Assembly (NCBI RefSeq): GCF_910592395.1
Contig: NC_088318.1
Span: 17,732,349 to 17,796,348 of the forward strand
DNA: 64,000 nt
Reading direction: 5' to 3'
DNA from: Lineus longissimus
Lineage: Eukaryota > Nemertea > Pilidiophora > Heteronemertea > Lineidae
The number at the start of each line of letters is the position of its first letter. Positions within the stretch are counted from its first letter, which is position 1. The position numbers and the translations under genes were made by a program. Below the pieces are notes generated by a model, which was not told the DNA's origin, did not search any database, and saw nothing but the letters and a program-made list of their open reading frames with translations. Shown here in pieces: positions 13,221 through 24,913 of this stretch.

Positions 13221-16200
13221 ATGCCAGAAGAGACGTGTTGTACGCGCTTCTTGCGTAAGGCCATGTCGACTAGCGTAGATGACTTAAGGAACCCCCTATT
13301 TTGGCGGGCATGCGTCGGTGAGTGTCTGGGGACTCTATTCCTAACTCTAGTCGGCTGTGGGTCGTGTATAGGATGGGACGACAGTACCCCGACGGTGGTG
13401 CAAATTGCCCTGGCGTTTGGGTTAAGTGTGGCGACCATGGTGTGGTGTTTAGCGGACAGTAGCGGTGGTCACATCAATCCTGCTGTGACTATGGGAATGT
13501 TAGTGACAAGAAAAATATCAGTGGCAAGGACTGGGTTTTATATTCTCTCGCAGTGCGGGGGTGCAATCGTGGGCGCTGGAATACTCAGGGGCATGACGCC
13601 ATTTGAAAGGGTTGGAGCCCTTGGCCAGACTCTTCTAAACACGGGTATGACACCGGCGCAGGGATTCGCTGTGGAATTCATGATTACAATAGTGCTGGTG
13701 TTCACGGTATTCTCGACGTGTGATGGGACGAGAGACGATCTCAAAGGGTCGGGACCACTTGCTATAGGATTATCTGTTACGATGTGTCATCTTTTTGCTG
13801 TAAGTATACCTTGCCAGTTATAAACTTTATGACACTACTTGTCCTATCAATGAAGAAGCAGAGCCAGAATTGTTAGATAGCTTATACGGTCGATGGTCTT
13901 GAACCCGCGAGCTTCTGATTGGAAGTGGGACGCTCTTTCACTGTATCACCGCGCTTCCCATGGTTGCATCAAATCAAAAATATATAAGGCGGAGAGATTA
14001 ATACGTTTACCTTGCCATCAACATTGCTCAAGTGATCAATCAGTTTGAATACCAGGCACGAGTTGGGTGAACTTTTATTAGGCCGTCCGATATGAGGGTT
14101 TCAAATCTGGACAATTTATAAAATAGTTTTGCATAGAATGTGCGAGTAAAATGACATTATCCTGTTACTCCAATGCTTGATAAGACTATCGTTCATTTAT
14201 ATAAGTACGTCACCATTCAATATCTAGAAATTGGGATATATGATATCAACAGGGTGACATGACATGGATAAAATGAGGTTTAGTGTGGCCTTCTGCTATT
14301 GTCAGTCAAACACTTACGACCCAGCATAACGACTTACAACCGCATAAAGGTTTATGAGTGGCCCGATTTAAAACCAATGTCATTTTCATTACGCTGCCAT
14401 TGCTGCATGTATACGAAATGCAGTTTTCGAGGCTAACACTGCCACATGTTAGGCCTAATGGAAGTCAGGTAAATATCATGTCAGACATGAGTACTTACAA
14501 TATATGTAACATTAGTTTTCGACGGCATTTTTCCTTGGCAGCAGGTGCTATACAAGCATAACCCTGTGTATACCAAAGCACAGCTGAACAACAATTTCCT
14601 TTTTGCCATGATTGCTTCGTCGATAAACATTTGAAGGCCGGATACATTACACAGGGTGTCCCAAGACGAACTTGGGTTATGTCAATGAAGACTATTTTCA
14701 CACCCAGTACAAATGACCCATACGCTTACTTTTTAGAAGAAATCGAAGGAATTCTTCCGAAAAATCTGCACATTTAAGCGCTCAGCTCAGTAGGCCTGCG
14801 TATCATAATACGGAAACGACCGTTCATGCAGGTAACTATGGTAGGCTATACTCCGCCATTCAGCTCTAGCTCCGTGAGACTGTTAAAGAACATTTTGGCA
14901 CATTAGACCCCCTGAACACCTAATGTCAAGTTTATGATAAACCTGTTTCATGGCTATTTAAACCCTTGCCATAGGCCCTTAAGGTCTCCCGCGTTGACTT
15001 ATGTACTGGTGTAAGTATTGGACAAAACAGTTCAGGGAACGTGGCAGGTCCAACACAATATTGTCTAACCTGTCAGCAGTTCATGTCGCCTTTAAATCGA
15101 TTACTATACCCCTTTGCACAATTTACATGTTTTTGCAAGAAAGCCAGAAGTTGTTGGGGATTACAAACATAACTCAAGACAACCCGTGTTGGTTTGGAAG
15201 TAGATAGATTCATCACAGGAAGTACACACACTTACATACATATCAAAAGATGAGAGATTGTGCGAATGCCAAAACTCTTTTAATGAGACACTTGAAGTAC
15301 TCATATAAAGCCGCTTGGCCAGTTATTGCAACTTTTTAATCAATATTTTCAATGGCCCTTCGTTTGTCCCTGTAACGTAAGTACCAGTACATACATTCCA
15401 GAGCACAGAAAATGCGAGTTGTGTCAGAATTGACTCCAAAGCCGAGAGATGCCGAGGATGCCATATGATCCGTTCATATCTCAGTGATACTGACATTATA
15501 TAGTTAAGATTACCTCGAATATAATCCATTTACACAAATTGAAATATAAACCATTTGAAAATAAAGCTAAAGTTTCAAATTCAGATAATAGTAACTTTGG
15601 TGTCCTCATTAAATATCACATCATGTTTCGCTGCATTCTAAAATTGAACGGGTTTTCGCGTGTTGAGGTTGGTTTGTCATCATTTGCATGTTGATTTCAC
15701 CATCAAATCCGGCCCCTTTGAGACTTTGAGTATTCTAATCCTCTGTTCCAAAAGTGATATACATGTATTGTCATGATTGTTGTGGTATATCCGAACATCT
15801 AGTCAACTTTCATCCAGCCTGTTGTTTTTCTTGTCATTGTTTCCGAGAGGACTTGCTTCAGCGACGCATGATAGTCCGTGTCGTCATTGCTTCAGTTTAA
15901 CCCAAATAGTGGTGAGTTTATCTCTGGGTCTCAGTATGTTTGCACACTTCTCCCTGGGTCAGATTGGGCCCCATAATCTTTATTTGATTAGTCATCTCCA
16001 TCACTGATTGGTTTCAACACGGGTAGTCTGGCTATTGGAAGGGCAGAGTCACTGACCATCATCCATAAGATTGGGAAGTGCTACAAGCCAAGAGGCGTAA
16101 ATAACGGAGTCATTCGTTATTCGTTCCCTAAATAATAGATGGGAATGGGACCACGAAGGCTTATCTTGGTCTTCCAAGGTGACATGATCCATCAGAATTA

Positions 16201-19200
16201 CTTTGCGAAAAGCCCCATTATTCAGCCATTACCAGCTTCGGAAAGCGGAGAGATAATTAGTGTGGGCCCATTTGGTGATATTAGCTTCATGGTGCTCAAG
16301 CTACCTACTGTCGGAAACATTTTGTTAGTCATTGATGGCCAATATACGATGTGACTGGAAGAGCAGAACATGAAATACTCGTGGCTCTATCAGGTGGATT
16401 TTGATGGGGATCCACACTCCAGATACTTCTTGACAGAATGTGAGAATTTGGGTCGTTATGATACACATTGAATATTTTGTTGTGGTTTGCCGATATATAT
16501 GTGCACTCCCACGAGTCACTTCCATCACTTTTGTGTCTGGTTACCGTACTATATCCGACCATGTTTATTACGTCTAATTACATGTACTTGAACCGCGCCT
16601 CTAAGATCAACCTTCAGAAAAAAAGTATATCATGCGACCGTGAAAATGCCAGGAAAGCCTTCATTTCTAAGAGGCACTAATACCTCTCTGGCTAAAATCA
16701 AAATGGCAATATTACTTGACATTAGCTGGACTCGAAACATTCTACATGTATATCATGATGTTGACAAGAGCAATTTGTTTCGCCATTTTGGTCAAATATC
16801 GGCTGCCAAACACTTACACGTGCTTTCCTAATACGACGCATTGTAGAGTGTAAGTGATGGTTTTTGGTATAAGACCAGGCAAGCCCGGTGTCTCTCACTT
16901 TGGGCTGTATACGGACGACCATATCGATTGCTGTGGCAAACCGCAGCAGCTACGACAATAGTTTATGATGAAGCTGCATATGACGTTTCTTGCTAGTAAT
17001 TATAACACGATCTGTCAGACACCAAGGCCCAAGAGGTTAAATGATATCCGTAGTAAACTCTGAAGCTCATACACTACTTGAGTACTAGGCTGTTGGTCTG
17101 ACAAGTGGAGCCATCGAGGCTGCCCACACCTCTCCCTCGGGGCGTTTCATCGGGCCTGATCTTAGAGTCGGCTGGTTACTCGAAGGTCTGATAGAGCGCT
17201 AATCACATTGAGTTCGCAAGACTGGTTACTCGAAGGTCTGATAGAGCGCTGATCACATTGAGTTCGCAAGGCTGGTTACTCGAAGGTCTGATAGAGCGCT
17301 GATCACATTGAGTTCGCAAGGCTGGTTACTCTAAGGTCTGATAGAGCGCTGATCACATTGAGGTCGCAAGGCTGGTTACTGTAAGGTCTGATAGAGCGCT
17401 AATCACATTGAGTTCGCATCACTTTATCTACATGTACCTTTTTAAAAAGAATCAAAATTCAAACCAATTGTTCATATGTCAGAAGTGCGATGTCAAATGT
17501 ATGCTTTACCTTGTATTTTGTATGATTTTTTCCATAAATCCTATCATTGGAAATGCACTTACATTGTATATACATGTTCATATTCTATGTCTCTTACACC
17601 CCTCAGGCAAATCAAGAATAAGCAGGCCATACTAATAACTTCGTGTCGAAGTCATGCGGAAACTTCCCACAGCAATCAGTTTTAATTTGCCTCTAGACAT
17701 GTCCTCAGGACGGTAATGAGATTTAAATTAGTTTTCACATCAAAATTTCAAAAAGGAGCAAATAGGATTTCTAGCTAACTACATTTTGTATCCTTGGCGA
17801 AAGGCACGGTTAGTTTCTCGTATCTGTGTTCATGATAAGGACGGCTTTGGCTTTGAACCTGTCAAGAAAAGTCTAGCTACTTCGTATTTGTAAAATCTCG
17901 ACTCGTGTCATCTCTGCCTTGAATTTGTTACACTGTGAGATAGAAGAGAGACGTTTTTCCGACTTTATTCAACATACTCAGCCCCATCTGTCTCCTGCCT
18001 ATAGCCTCTCTTATGAATTGTATCTATTTACCAGGAAATCTTTGGCATCCCTACATTGGCACGATTATAGTTGATCAGTGCTGGGTCAGGAGAGGACATT
18101 GTGTAGTGCTTTTTGTATCATCCTTGATTGAGACTCAATATGGCTTAGTTGGCGTTTGTCCGTCTCTATGACATCACCCATAATCTGACGCAGTCCCGTG
18201 ATTCTGATCACGTGACCACTATAGTCGTTGATATGAGCACTAACGTCAGCGGTGTCGTCATCTTGAAGAACAAGCCCGATTGGAAAGAAGAAGTTGTCAG
18301 AAATCACGTGGTTACGAATGATGGGAATACCACGATAAATGTCATCCGACAACTTGATTGGTTGGCTCAGATAGATCACTTTGAAAGGATCAGCTTTGAC
18401 CGCTACAAGGTGGGCTTTGTAGCGAAGTTCCTCAGTCATCGGGTCAATGAATTGTGAATGTGTGAAAGTTATGTAATAAGGCCATTCGTAAAGCGCTAAC
18501 GGCGTCCCACCGCGAAGGTGATCCTCATTGCGATCAAATTTATATTCAAACGCCCCCCGTTGGACGTACACAAAATGACACTTTCCCGCCCGTTTGCCTT
18601 CAAGCCAACAACGTAAAACTCGCAAAGGATCAAATGAATAAATGAAATGCAATTCGCCATCTTTTACAAATGGACTCCAGTTGATCTCAGTGGTCATCAT
18701 TTTAAAGCCCGGTATGTCAAGTTCTAGCAAGCTGTTATCGAAAAAACTCCAAATATACATGTGTCCTTCGACTTTCCTGTTTTCCTTGTCCTGGACTGCC
18801 GCAAACTTCCAAATATGGAAGAGAAGAAACACGTGACTTTCATTCAAACGTACTAACCTTGGATCCATTGGACCGTCTGTTCGATACAGTTTTATACGAT
18901 TAAATATACAGTTTGTTGTCGTGGGTATTCCAAGGATGGAACCCTTTGAACGAGGTTTGTAATTTGCGTGCAAGTGTTGGTAAAACAGGTAATTTTCAGG
19001 CCATGTGTTTAAGGTTTGTCTATCCTCGAGGAATCTTCTCTCTGCCCCGCTGTCCCAGATCCGCTGGACGAGTATGTAACCGCCATCGTGTTCCAAAATG
19101 GCCGCCCCGGTTGCTCGATATGAAGTCACGTGTTCTGCATCGTGAAGCATTCGACGAAACGAGCGCTGCGTTGCCTCCGACAAATTGCGGACAACTTCCG

Positions 19201-22200
19201 TGCGAATCTGATGAAAGGTGAGCTGGTACTTTCTCCGGGCGACTGTAAACATGGTGCCTTTCAGTAACTGTCGTCTGCAGAAATGTCCTTGTGTGCATGC
19301 GTCACTCTTCCGCTCTGCCGTCGAATATCCATCAAATGTCGCAGACCCGTTCGATATACTTTCTAATTTCTTGGCTAAAGCTTGTATTTCATTTAGCGTA
19401 CCGGTAATATTTCTAAATCTGGCTAGCCTCATAGTTCCGTTTGCCATCATCCTCAGTCTATGCAGAGTCATGGATTGTAGTTCGTCTCTTGCGATCGAAT
19501 GTGTGACAAGTTCAGAAGGAGTAAATGCCAATTTACCTTGTTTTCCTGCGATTGTAATATCTTCTCCTTTTCCCGAGTCATTTCCACCATCTCCTAGCGT
19601 TAGCTCAGGCGGTTGCTTTTGTATCTGCTCTGGTTTTCTATTCCCTCCATGTTGAAGAACCAGGTTTCTGTCGAATTGAATCCTATCATCCCGGGCTGAT
19701 CGATGTAACTTAGAAGCTTGCCGGAATGCGACTATCACAATGCTAGCTGAAATCAACAAGATGGCTGCCAAGAAGAATCTGTAAAGTTGGTTCATGTTGA
19801 GATGAGAACTGCACCGGGCAGGGTCTACGAAGTCTTCCACAAAGGGTGTTTTTGCTCAAGGAGGCAGATTTTGCGTTATGGGAAAAAGGTGTGGAAAACT
19901 ACTTCCTCTCTGCTTGGTTATGAATACAATGTTTAAATGTACAAATGATTCGATCGTTTATCAAACACTTGAATGTGTGAACGACTGTGAAAGTTTCTTC
20001 CATGCCAGATCCGCGAAATACAGCAATCACAGAAGTTGTCAAACGCATCACAGAGTGAGAGAACAAGATCGAGAATATGCTTACACTGTGAAGAATGTGC
20101 ACGGAGGTGAAACCAAATGTTCTCCATGAGCGGTTGAACTTGATATAGTGATCGCATGATGCTTCTTCCAGTGACTTAACATGCAGCCAGCTACATTGAC
20201 CAAGGAAATAATACAACGAAACTTGGTTTGTCGTTTCTGACCAAAATATAGATGAAACGATTCGTTGTCGGAGATACAGTCAAACTTCTAGTTTCTGTTG
20301 TGTGTGTAGAATTCCTAGACACGGACAGCTTGAGACAATTACTCTCAATAAAACGCATTAGGCCTAACTGTCGTCGTGATGCCATCTTCACAGAGAAGTT
20401 AAAGTGAATATAAAATTGTACGATTACAAATGTTTTCGACACCATGATCCTTGCTTGTATCATATCGATTTTAACTGGTAATTAAACTTCACTTGTGAGA
20501 ACTCCAACGTTAGCCTACTCAATGTGTACACACATTTGGATTGGTGTCGTTGAAAAACGATGGTATTTCAGTTGTGACACGAGAACAAGGATAACTTGTA
20601 CTTTTCGAATTTAACGTTGAAAAGCTCTAAACAAGTGAAGAGCTTCCCGTTACCAAGGTCCCCGTCGTTCGCACACAACATCTCCCCCGGCCATCTCTCC
20701 CTGTAATCCGTTATTTCAGGTTACCAGAACGTTAGCTTGACTTGAGAGGATGGTTCCCCATGTGTATTAGTACAACGAAAAATATGAGACAGTATGTGTC
20801 TGATATACAAATGCAATATTTACTGTATACAGTAGCGAGCCATACGACGTTGCCTGTATCAGGTTTATTTACTCGGTTTGAATTCTCTATTTGCTGTAGG
20901 AAGCAACCTCGTGCTAGCAGGTTGCTACATATAATTAGTTGTTGCCAATAGGTTATCAAAATCCTGCGTCAAGATCGAAGTACAAGATTCTTTCTCCTCC
21001 GAATTTATTTCCGTGGCCGTTGCAAATGTCATAAACATGACCCGTATTGTTATTTGCGGCTTACATACCGATTCCAACATGCCCCAGAGCAACTGCTAAG
21101 ATCCAATTATAGCCTCATAATACAATCATCGTTGAAGATGCATCTGTCATGGCATGATACTCAACTCTCAAGTTATAGATAGATAAACATCTTCAATCTT
21201 TGTGCGATCTCTTCCGTCAACAGGATTAGTAAATCATAATGTATAGGTCGTATTCCTGGAAGGTTTTGGTATCTTAACTCTATGATGTTGAAATTTGGAA
21301 GTGGCTTTTGAATGAGCGTCTACTTTACTGGTTTCAATTGACGTCTACTGGCTTGGATTTTTTGATTACCAACCACTTGGACTGAGGATAGTTTTCCACT
21401 GCGGGGACTGCAGCGGGCAAAACTCCTAAAATAAGTCGCAATAGGCCTGTATGCTTTTTCGGCAATACGGAAATTTCTGATGGCGGCGAGTGGAAAGGAA
21501 AATCGTTTTTAATTGCCTTTTTTCGCCGCTTACTCGTGTGCTTGAAGAATTTCATGAACATCCCACTCAAATCATGATCATGACAAGGAAATTAAACCAT
21601 GAAGCACTGAACCAAATAGGCAAAAACGATGATGTAAGTGAAATGCACTGGTTGATATCAAATTATTTCATCTAAAGCAATTAATAAGAGTTATAAGTAT
21701 TTGATTACTTCCGTTTGCTACGCAATATGGTGGAGAGAATTCGAAGTAGAATTAACAACAATAAAAAAATCCGTTCCTGGAATGATATGTGCCGATACCG
21801 CTGTGTAAAGGAACAAGGAATCCGGCGTAGAAACTTTGTGTTTTTCTGACAAATCCATAGCTTTCCTATACACTTCATAGTGTTTTCAACGCCAAAGACT
21901 ACCTTTCCCACGTTCATCATAATTTTTACCAGTGTCAGTTTGTTCCCATCGCCAACAACCTTCGTAATACATCGCCTTCATATCAGCTGTCCACTACAAA
22001 AATTTACAATATGCACTCAAGCCGGTGTGCATACTCCACTAACCGCGGTATTCTGATCTCTCGTCCACTGCATCTTTCCCAGGTGCGAAAACTTTGATAG
22101 ATCTCGTTGTCGTATTTACAGTTGTAACAATTCATGTTTTTTCCCCTAAATACTACCCGAATACTACCTCAGGCTGTCTTCTCCATGCCATCAGTTCGCT

Positions 22201-24913
22201 GAGCACCGGGGAACATGTTTCCGAGTTATTCCCCTTAACTGCACTTCATGTGCACAGTGATGGTTGGTTTGCTGCCACCACCACTTGACATCCCTTTTGA
22301 CTATTGCCAGTTAGCTGCCTGCGCAAACACGGAAGATCAAAGCACGAACACTCTCTGATGTTGCTGCCAATGGTGAGCGACTGGAAGTGCCACAGGAATA
22401 ATGAGCTGGCGGTCTGGGGAAAAGTAAAAATTTTTATATTTCATAACGTGCATATAGCCCTGGTATAATTATAGCCTCAGTGTGGTGCATTGATTTGTAC
22501 CACCAGTTCTTTTTAACACTGTAGGGGCCACAATATTGTACCCACCTTACCTTATTACTCGAAAATTGGATGACTTGCTTTGCAATGGTTGACCTTGGGC
22601 GTTTTCACCGATCACCATCATCAAGAAGAATGGTTCAGTTAGTATGCCTCGCATGAACTGACCTTAAATCAGTTTGATTGCCTACTGTATTAAATTGACG
22701 ATCGATTCCTTTTCAATATCGTATGATCTCAAGGAAACCGGTAAATTCTTATCTCATTCAGTCTTTAAATCTCCATCATTGGAGCGAGCGCGATAGATTT
22801 AAGGGAAATAGATATTGGTGATTTCAATCGAGAGCGAATGTTATTTGGATTAAGAATCCTAATGAATCTTTCCATGTAGTTTCGGTCCTAGTATGTATGA
22901 ATTATCTGAATCTAAAGCCGTCTAGCTGTCGCTGTACGCGACATTATTTTTTAACACGAATTTTAAATATCTGCAGCTGGTATGTACAACTTCCTGCTTG
23001 ACAAGCATTCCCTCTTTGATGTCAGTCTCAAAATATAAGCAATTCAATTAGTGCAGCATGATCTATAAGGCATGTTGACTTAATATACTATTTGCACAGA
23101 GAACACTTCTCCTTTGAGTGCCAGCGGGAGACGTAAGCCAAACACAAGTCAAACAGAGGTCTTCTTCTTCAGCGTTCGCTCCACACTTGGAGATGACTTT
23201 CTCCAGGGAGCATTCCTCCTCCTAAGGCGGGATAAGTGTTTTACGAGCCACTACGACGATGAGGTGCGAATTGGGACTATTGGCCTAACGGCTTCGTCTT
23301 CAGTGGAGTCCATCCCATCACAGCTTGTTTGATCAACGACCAATTATGAGTTTGCTCATACATGCACCTAAAGGCTATGAATTCTTGCTGAAGACATCAG
23401 TCGCTTTTTACTCTCGATTCCAAAGGCCATGAGAAGCCCATCCTACATAATCTTAGGCATCGCCTACCACGATTCCTCATACTTTGCCGATGGTATGAAC
23501 AAAGCCTCCATCTTCGTTGCTGATTGCTCTGTGGACAAAGACATCTCTATGTGTCCTTGAACTCTGGGCTCGGCTAACTTGGATCTCAGCTGACGCGCTA
23601 ATCCCGCTTCCAACCACTTTTTCTGTCGTAGAAACAACCACACAGACCGTCATACATCGACATCATCTGACCAATCAACTTAGGTGATCAAGCAAGAACA
23701 GAGAGAGAACTCATTTGTTCATTACTCTCGCTTTGTGGCGCATCCCTTGCGATACCTTGGACACAATAAGGCAAAAGGTGATAAGATACATCTTTGATTG
23801 GCTGCTTAGCAAATGTGACGAGGTTTCGTTAATTAACACAAGAAGTCCTTCATTAACCCACAACATTGATTGTGGAGGAACTCTTTTTCATTACTCTCCC
23901 TTTGAGGCGCATCGCTTGTTCTATCATGCAATTGATGGTGATAGAAGGTACCTTTGATCTGATGCTAAGCAATTGTTGAGGTCTCTTTCGAGGATGCCAC
24001 AACAACTCAGCAATATTAACCTTTCTTTTTGTAAGAGCAACACATCCGACATGATTTGTGTAAACGTGGCAGCAATCCAACCTTGCGTCAGGAACTGGCG
24101 GAGGCGCCATGACTTGGGACGAGGCGGTCTATGAACACACATAAATGCGTCAATAATCGACACTTGGCCAGCTGGACAGACTTCTGGCATGTCCGGTCGA
24201 TCCATACCCTGCCGTCCGGATAGCCCGGAGTAGCTATTAGGCCTCATTTACTGGACCCGACAACAGCTGCTGCAGCTCGTTATCGCATAGTTAAGGAGTA
24301 CGATTGAATACGTTACGATATTTATTGTTAGCAAACGTTATTTGGCGATCAAGACGCCTGTCGTATGCGATGTGAATATCAGCAGAACAGTCCTAGTCCA
24401 AGCTTTTGGCAGCCGCCAGTCGTACTCTATATATATTGTAAGAACTAACATGGACTGTACTGCTTTTTTCTTCTCACAGGTGAAGTTTACTGGTTCAAGC
24501 ATGAATCCTGCTAGAAGTTTTGGACCAGCCGTTATCAATGGGAACTGGAAAGACCATTGGGTAAGTATAGATACATGTATCTCAAATCTTTCAATATATC
24601 CAGGTGAATCTGGCGGCCTTTTACTTCCTTCAAGAGTCTACAATGTAAATGTTTTATGCTTCTACCTTTGGCCGTATCACGAAATACACCCAATCTTCTC
24701 GTCTTTCAGGTATACTGGATTGGTCCTCTCTTGGGCGGCGCTGTGGCTGCCATTCTCTACGAATACGTCTTCGCTGGAGATGCTACTCTTAGTCGAGCCA
24801 AAGGTTACCTCTTAGCAAGTACGGGAACCAACAGCGACAAAACACCACGAACAATCGATCATCAACGAAAAGATGACATTGAAGTCGTGGAGGAGAAGAC
24901 CTCTACAGTCTGA
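13221..24913 (+). CDS. AQP: Aquaporin, AQP1/AQP4 class water channel (3 exons, 287 aa)
   Basis: Exons are 13,221-13,799, 24,480-24,560 and 24,710-24,913, all joined in phase 0 across GT-AG introns. The product is a six-helix plasma-membrane water channel with both pore loops: GGHINPAVTMG (NPA at 86-88) and GSSMNPARSFGPAV (NPA at 202-204). By alignment with AQP1/AQP4 from memory, the aromatic/arginine filter is F67, H180, S199 and R205, as in water-selective channels (AQP1 has Cys and AQP4 Ala at the third place). Downstream motifs NGNWKDHWVYWIGP and YEYVF also match AQP4. The C-terminus ends in TSTV, a class I PDZ-ligand pattern. A second in-frame Met (M15, 13,263) follows a Cys-Cys pair, recalling the AQP4 M1/M23 isoforms. 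Intron 1 is about 10.7 kb and carries a complete gene on the other strand. The 5' UTR and promoter are not resolved. Confidence 0.93.
13886..13960 (-). repeat. tRNA-derived SINE fragment in aquaporin intron 1
   Basis: The minus strand reads GCGCGGTGATACAGTGAAAG (box A-like) then, about 30 bases on, GGGTTCAAGACC (box B-like), with a possible anticodon stem CTTC/GAAG between. The ends do not pair into an acceptor stem and no CCA-proximal structure is seen. It is therefore a SINE head or tRNA pseudogene. Confidence 0.5.
17171..17420. repeat. Minisatellite, 5 copies of a 50-bp unit
   Basis: Units start at 17,171, 17,221, 17,271, 17,321 and 17,371, each beginning (G/A)CTGGTTACT and ending TTCGCAAG. 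They differ at only a few positions, for example CGAAGG/CTAAGG/GTAAGG and GCTAATC/GCTGATC. The period is exactly 50 bases and the units abut without spacers, so this is not a CRISPR array. It lies in aquaporin intron 1, about 670 bases beyond the 3' end of the nested gene. Confidence 0.95.
17964..17969 (-). terminator. Polyadenylation signal AATAAA of the nested gene
   Basis: TTTATT on the plus strand is AATAAA on the minus strand, about 120 bases beyond the stop codon of the nested single-exon gene. This is a typical distance for a short 3' UTR. Confidence 0.5.
18086..19840 (-). CDS. Type II membrane protein with GH130-like glycoside phosphorylase/mannosyltransferase domain (584 aa, intronless)
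   Basis: One uninterrupted 584-codon frame. A hydrophobic segment at residues 22-39 after a short basic tail indicates a type II anchor, typical of Golgi glycosyl enzymes. A stem with several NxT/S sites follows. From about residue 240 the sequence resembles the five-bladed propeller of GH130 and related mannosyltransferases: DPRLV (326-330, the family's catalytic Asp region), EINWSPF (385-391), SFDPLRVL (402-409), RGGTP (443-447), a FTHS segment (459-462), FPIGL (519-523) and INDYSG near 537. Family members phosphorolyse or build beta-mannosides; the animal substrate is unknown to me. A second Met at residue 16 (19,795), immediately before the anchor, is an alternative start. The gene sits wholly inside aquaporin intron 1 on the opposite strand. 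The lack of introns, in a region where neighbours are split, suggests retroposition or transfer. The family call is from motifs only. Confidence 0.75.
   Translation of the reverse strand: MEDFVDPARCSSHLNMNQLYRFFLAAILLISASIVIVAFRQASKLHRSARDDRIQFDRNLVLQHGGNRKPEQIQKQPPELTLGDGGNDSGKGEDITIAGKQGKLAFTPSELVTHSIARDELQSMTLHRLRMMANGTMRLARFRNITGTLNEIQALAKKLESISNGSATFDGYSTAERKSDACTQGHFCRRQLLKGTMFTVARRKYQLTFHQIRTEVVRNLSEATQRSFRRMLHDAEHVTSYRATGAAILEHDGGYILVQRIWDSGAERRFLEDRQTLNTWPENYLFYQHLHANYKPRSKGSILGIPTTTNCIFNRIKLYRTDGPMDPRLVRLNESHVFLLFHIWKFAAVQDKENRKVEGHMYIWSFFDNSLLELDIPGFKMMTTEINWSPFVKDGELHFIYSFDPLRVLRCWLEGKRAGKCHFVYVQRGAFEYKFDRNEDHLRGGTPLALYEWPYYITFTHSQFIDPMTEELRYKAHLVAVKADPFKVIYLSQPIKLSDDIYRGIPIIRNHVISDNFFFPIGLVLQDDDTADVSAHINDYSGHVIRITGLRQIMGDVIETDKRQLSHIESQSRMIQKALHNVLS
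19841..23700. other. Aquaporin intron 1, distal part, no gene recognised
   Basis: No recognisable exon. The 500 bases upstream of the nested gene presumably contain its promoter, but no clear TATA box was found. Scattered TAGGCCT words occur (for example about 20,358 and 21,443). A 44-codon frame at about 23,429 and a 72-codon frame at 23,114 show no convincing homology. Confidence 0.5.
23709..23990. repeat. Diverged direct duplication, about 110-120 bp
   Basis: The segment from about 23,709 to 23,830 (TCATTACTCTCGCTTTG, GGCGCATC, GATACATCTTTGATTGG, GCTTAGCAAATG) recurs from about 23,879 to 23,986 (TCATTACTCTCCCTTTG, GGCGCATC, GGTACCTTTGATCTG, GCTAAGCAATTG). The copies are tandem and clearly diverged. 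Confidence 0.65.

Noticed and set aside
13886-13960. Functional tRNA gene
   Set aside because: Box A and box B are present, but the acceptor-stem ends do not pair.
17171-17420. CRISPR-like array
   Set aside because: The repeat unit is the full 50-base period with no unique spacers, and the genome is eukaryotic.
19218-19655. 145-codon plus-strand frame opposite the nested gene
   Set aside because: It is antisense to a better supported 584-codon frame with clear family motifs.
23114-23563. Possible transporter (SLCO-like) exon relic, from a short GIAYHDSSYF-type string
   Set aside because: The frames are short and broken, and the resemblance is too weak to name a family.
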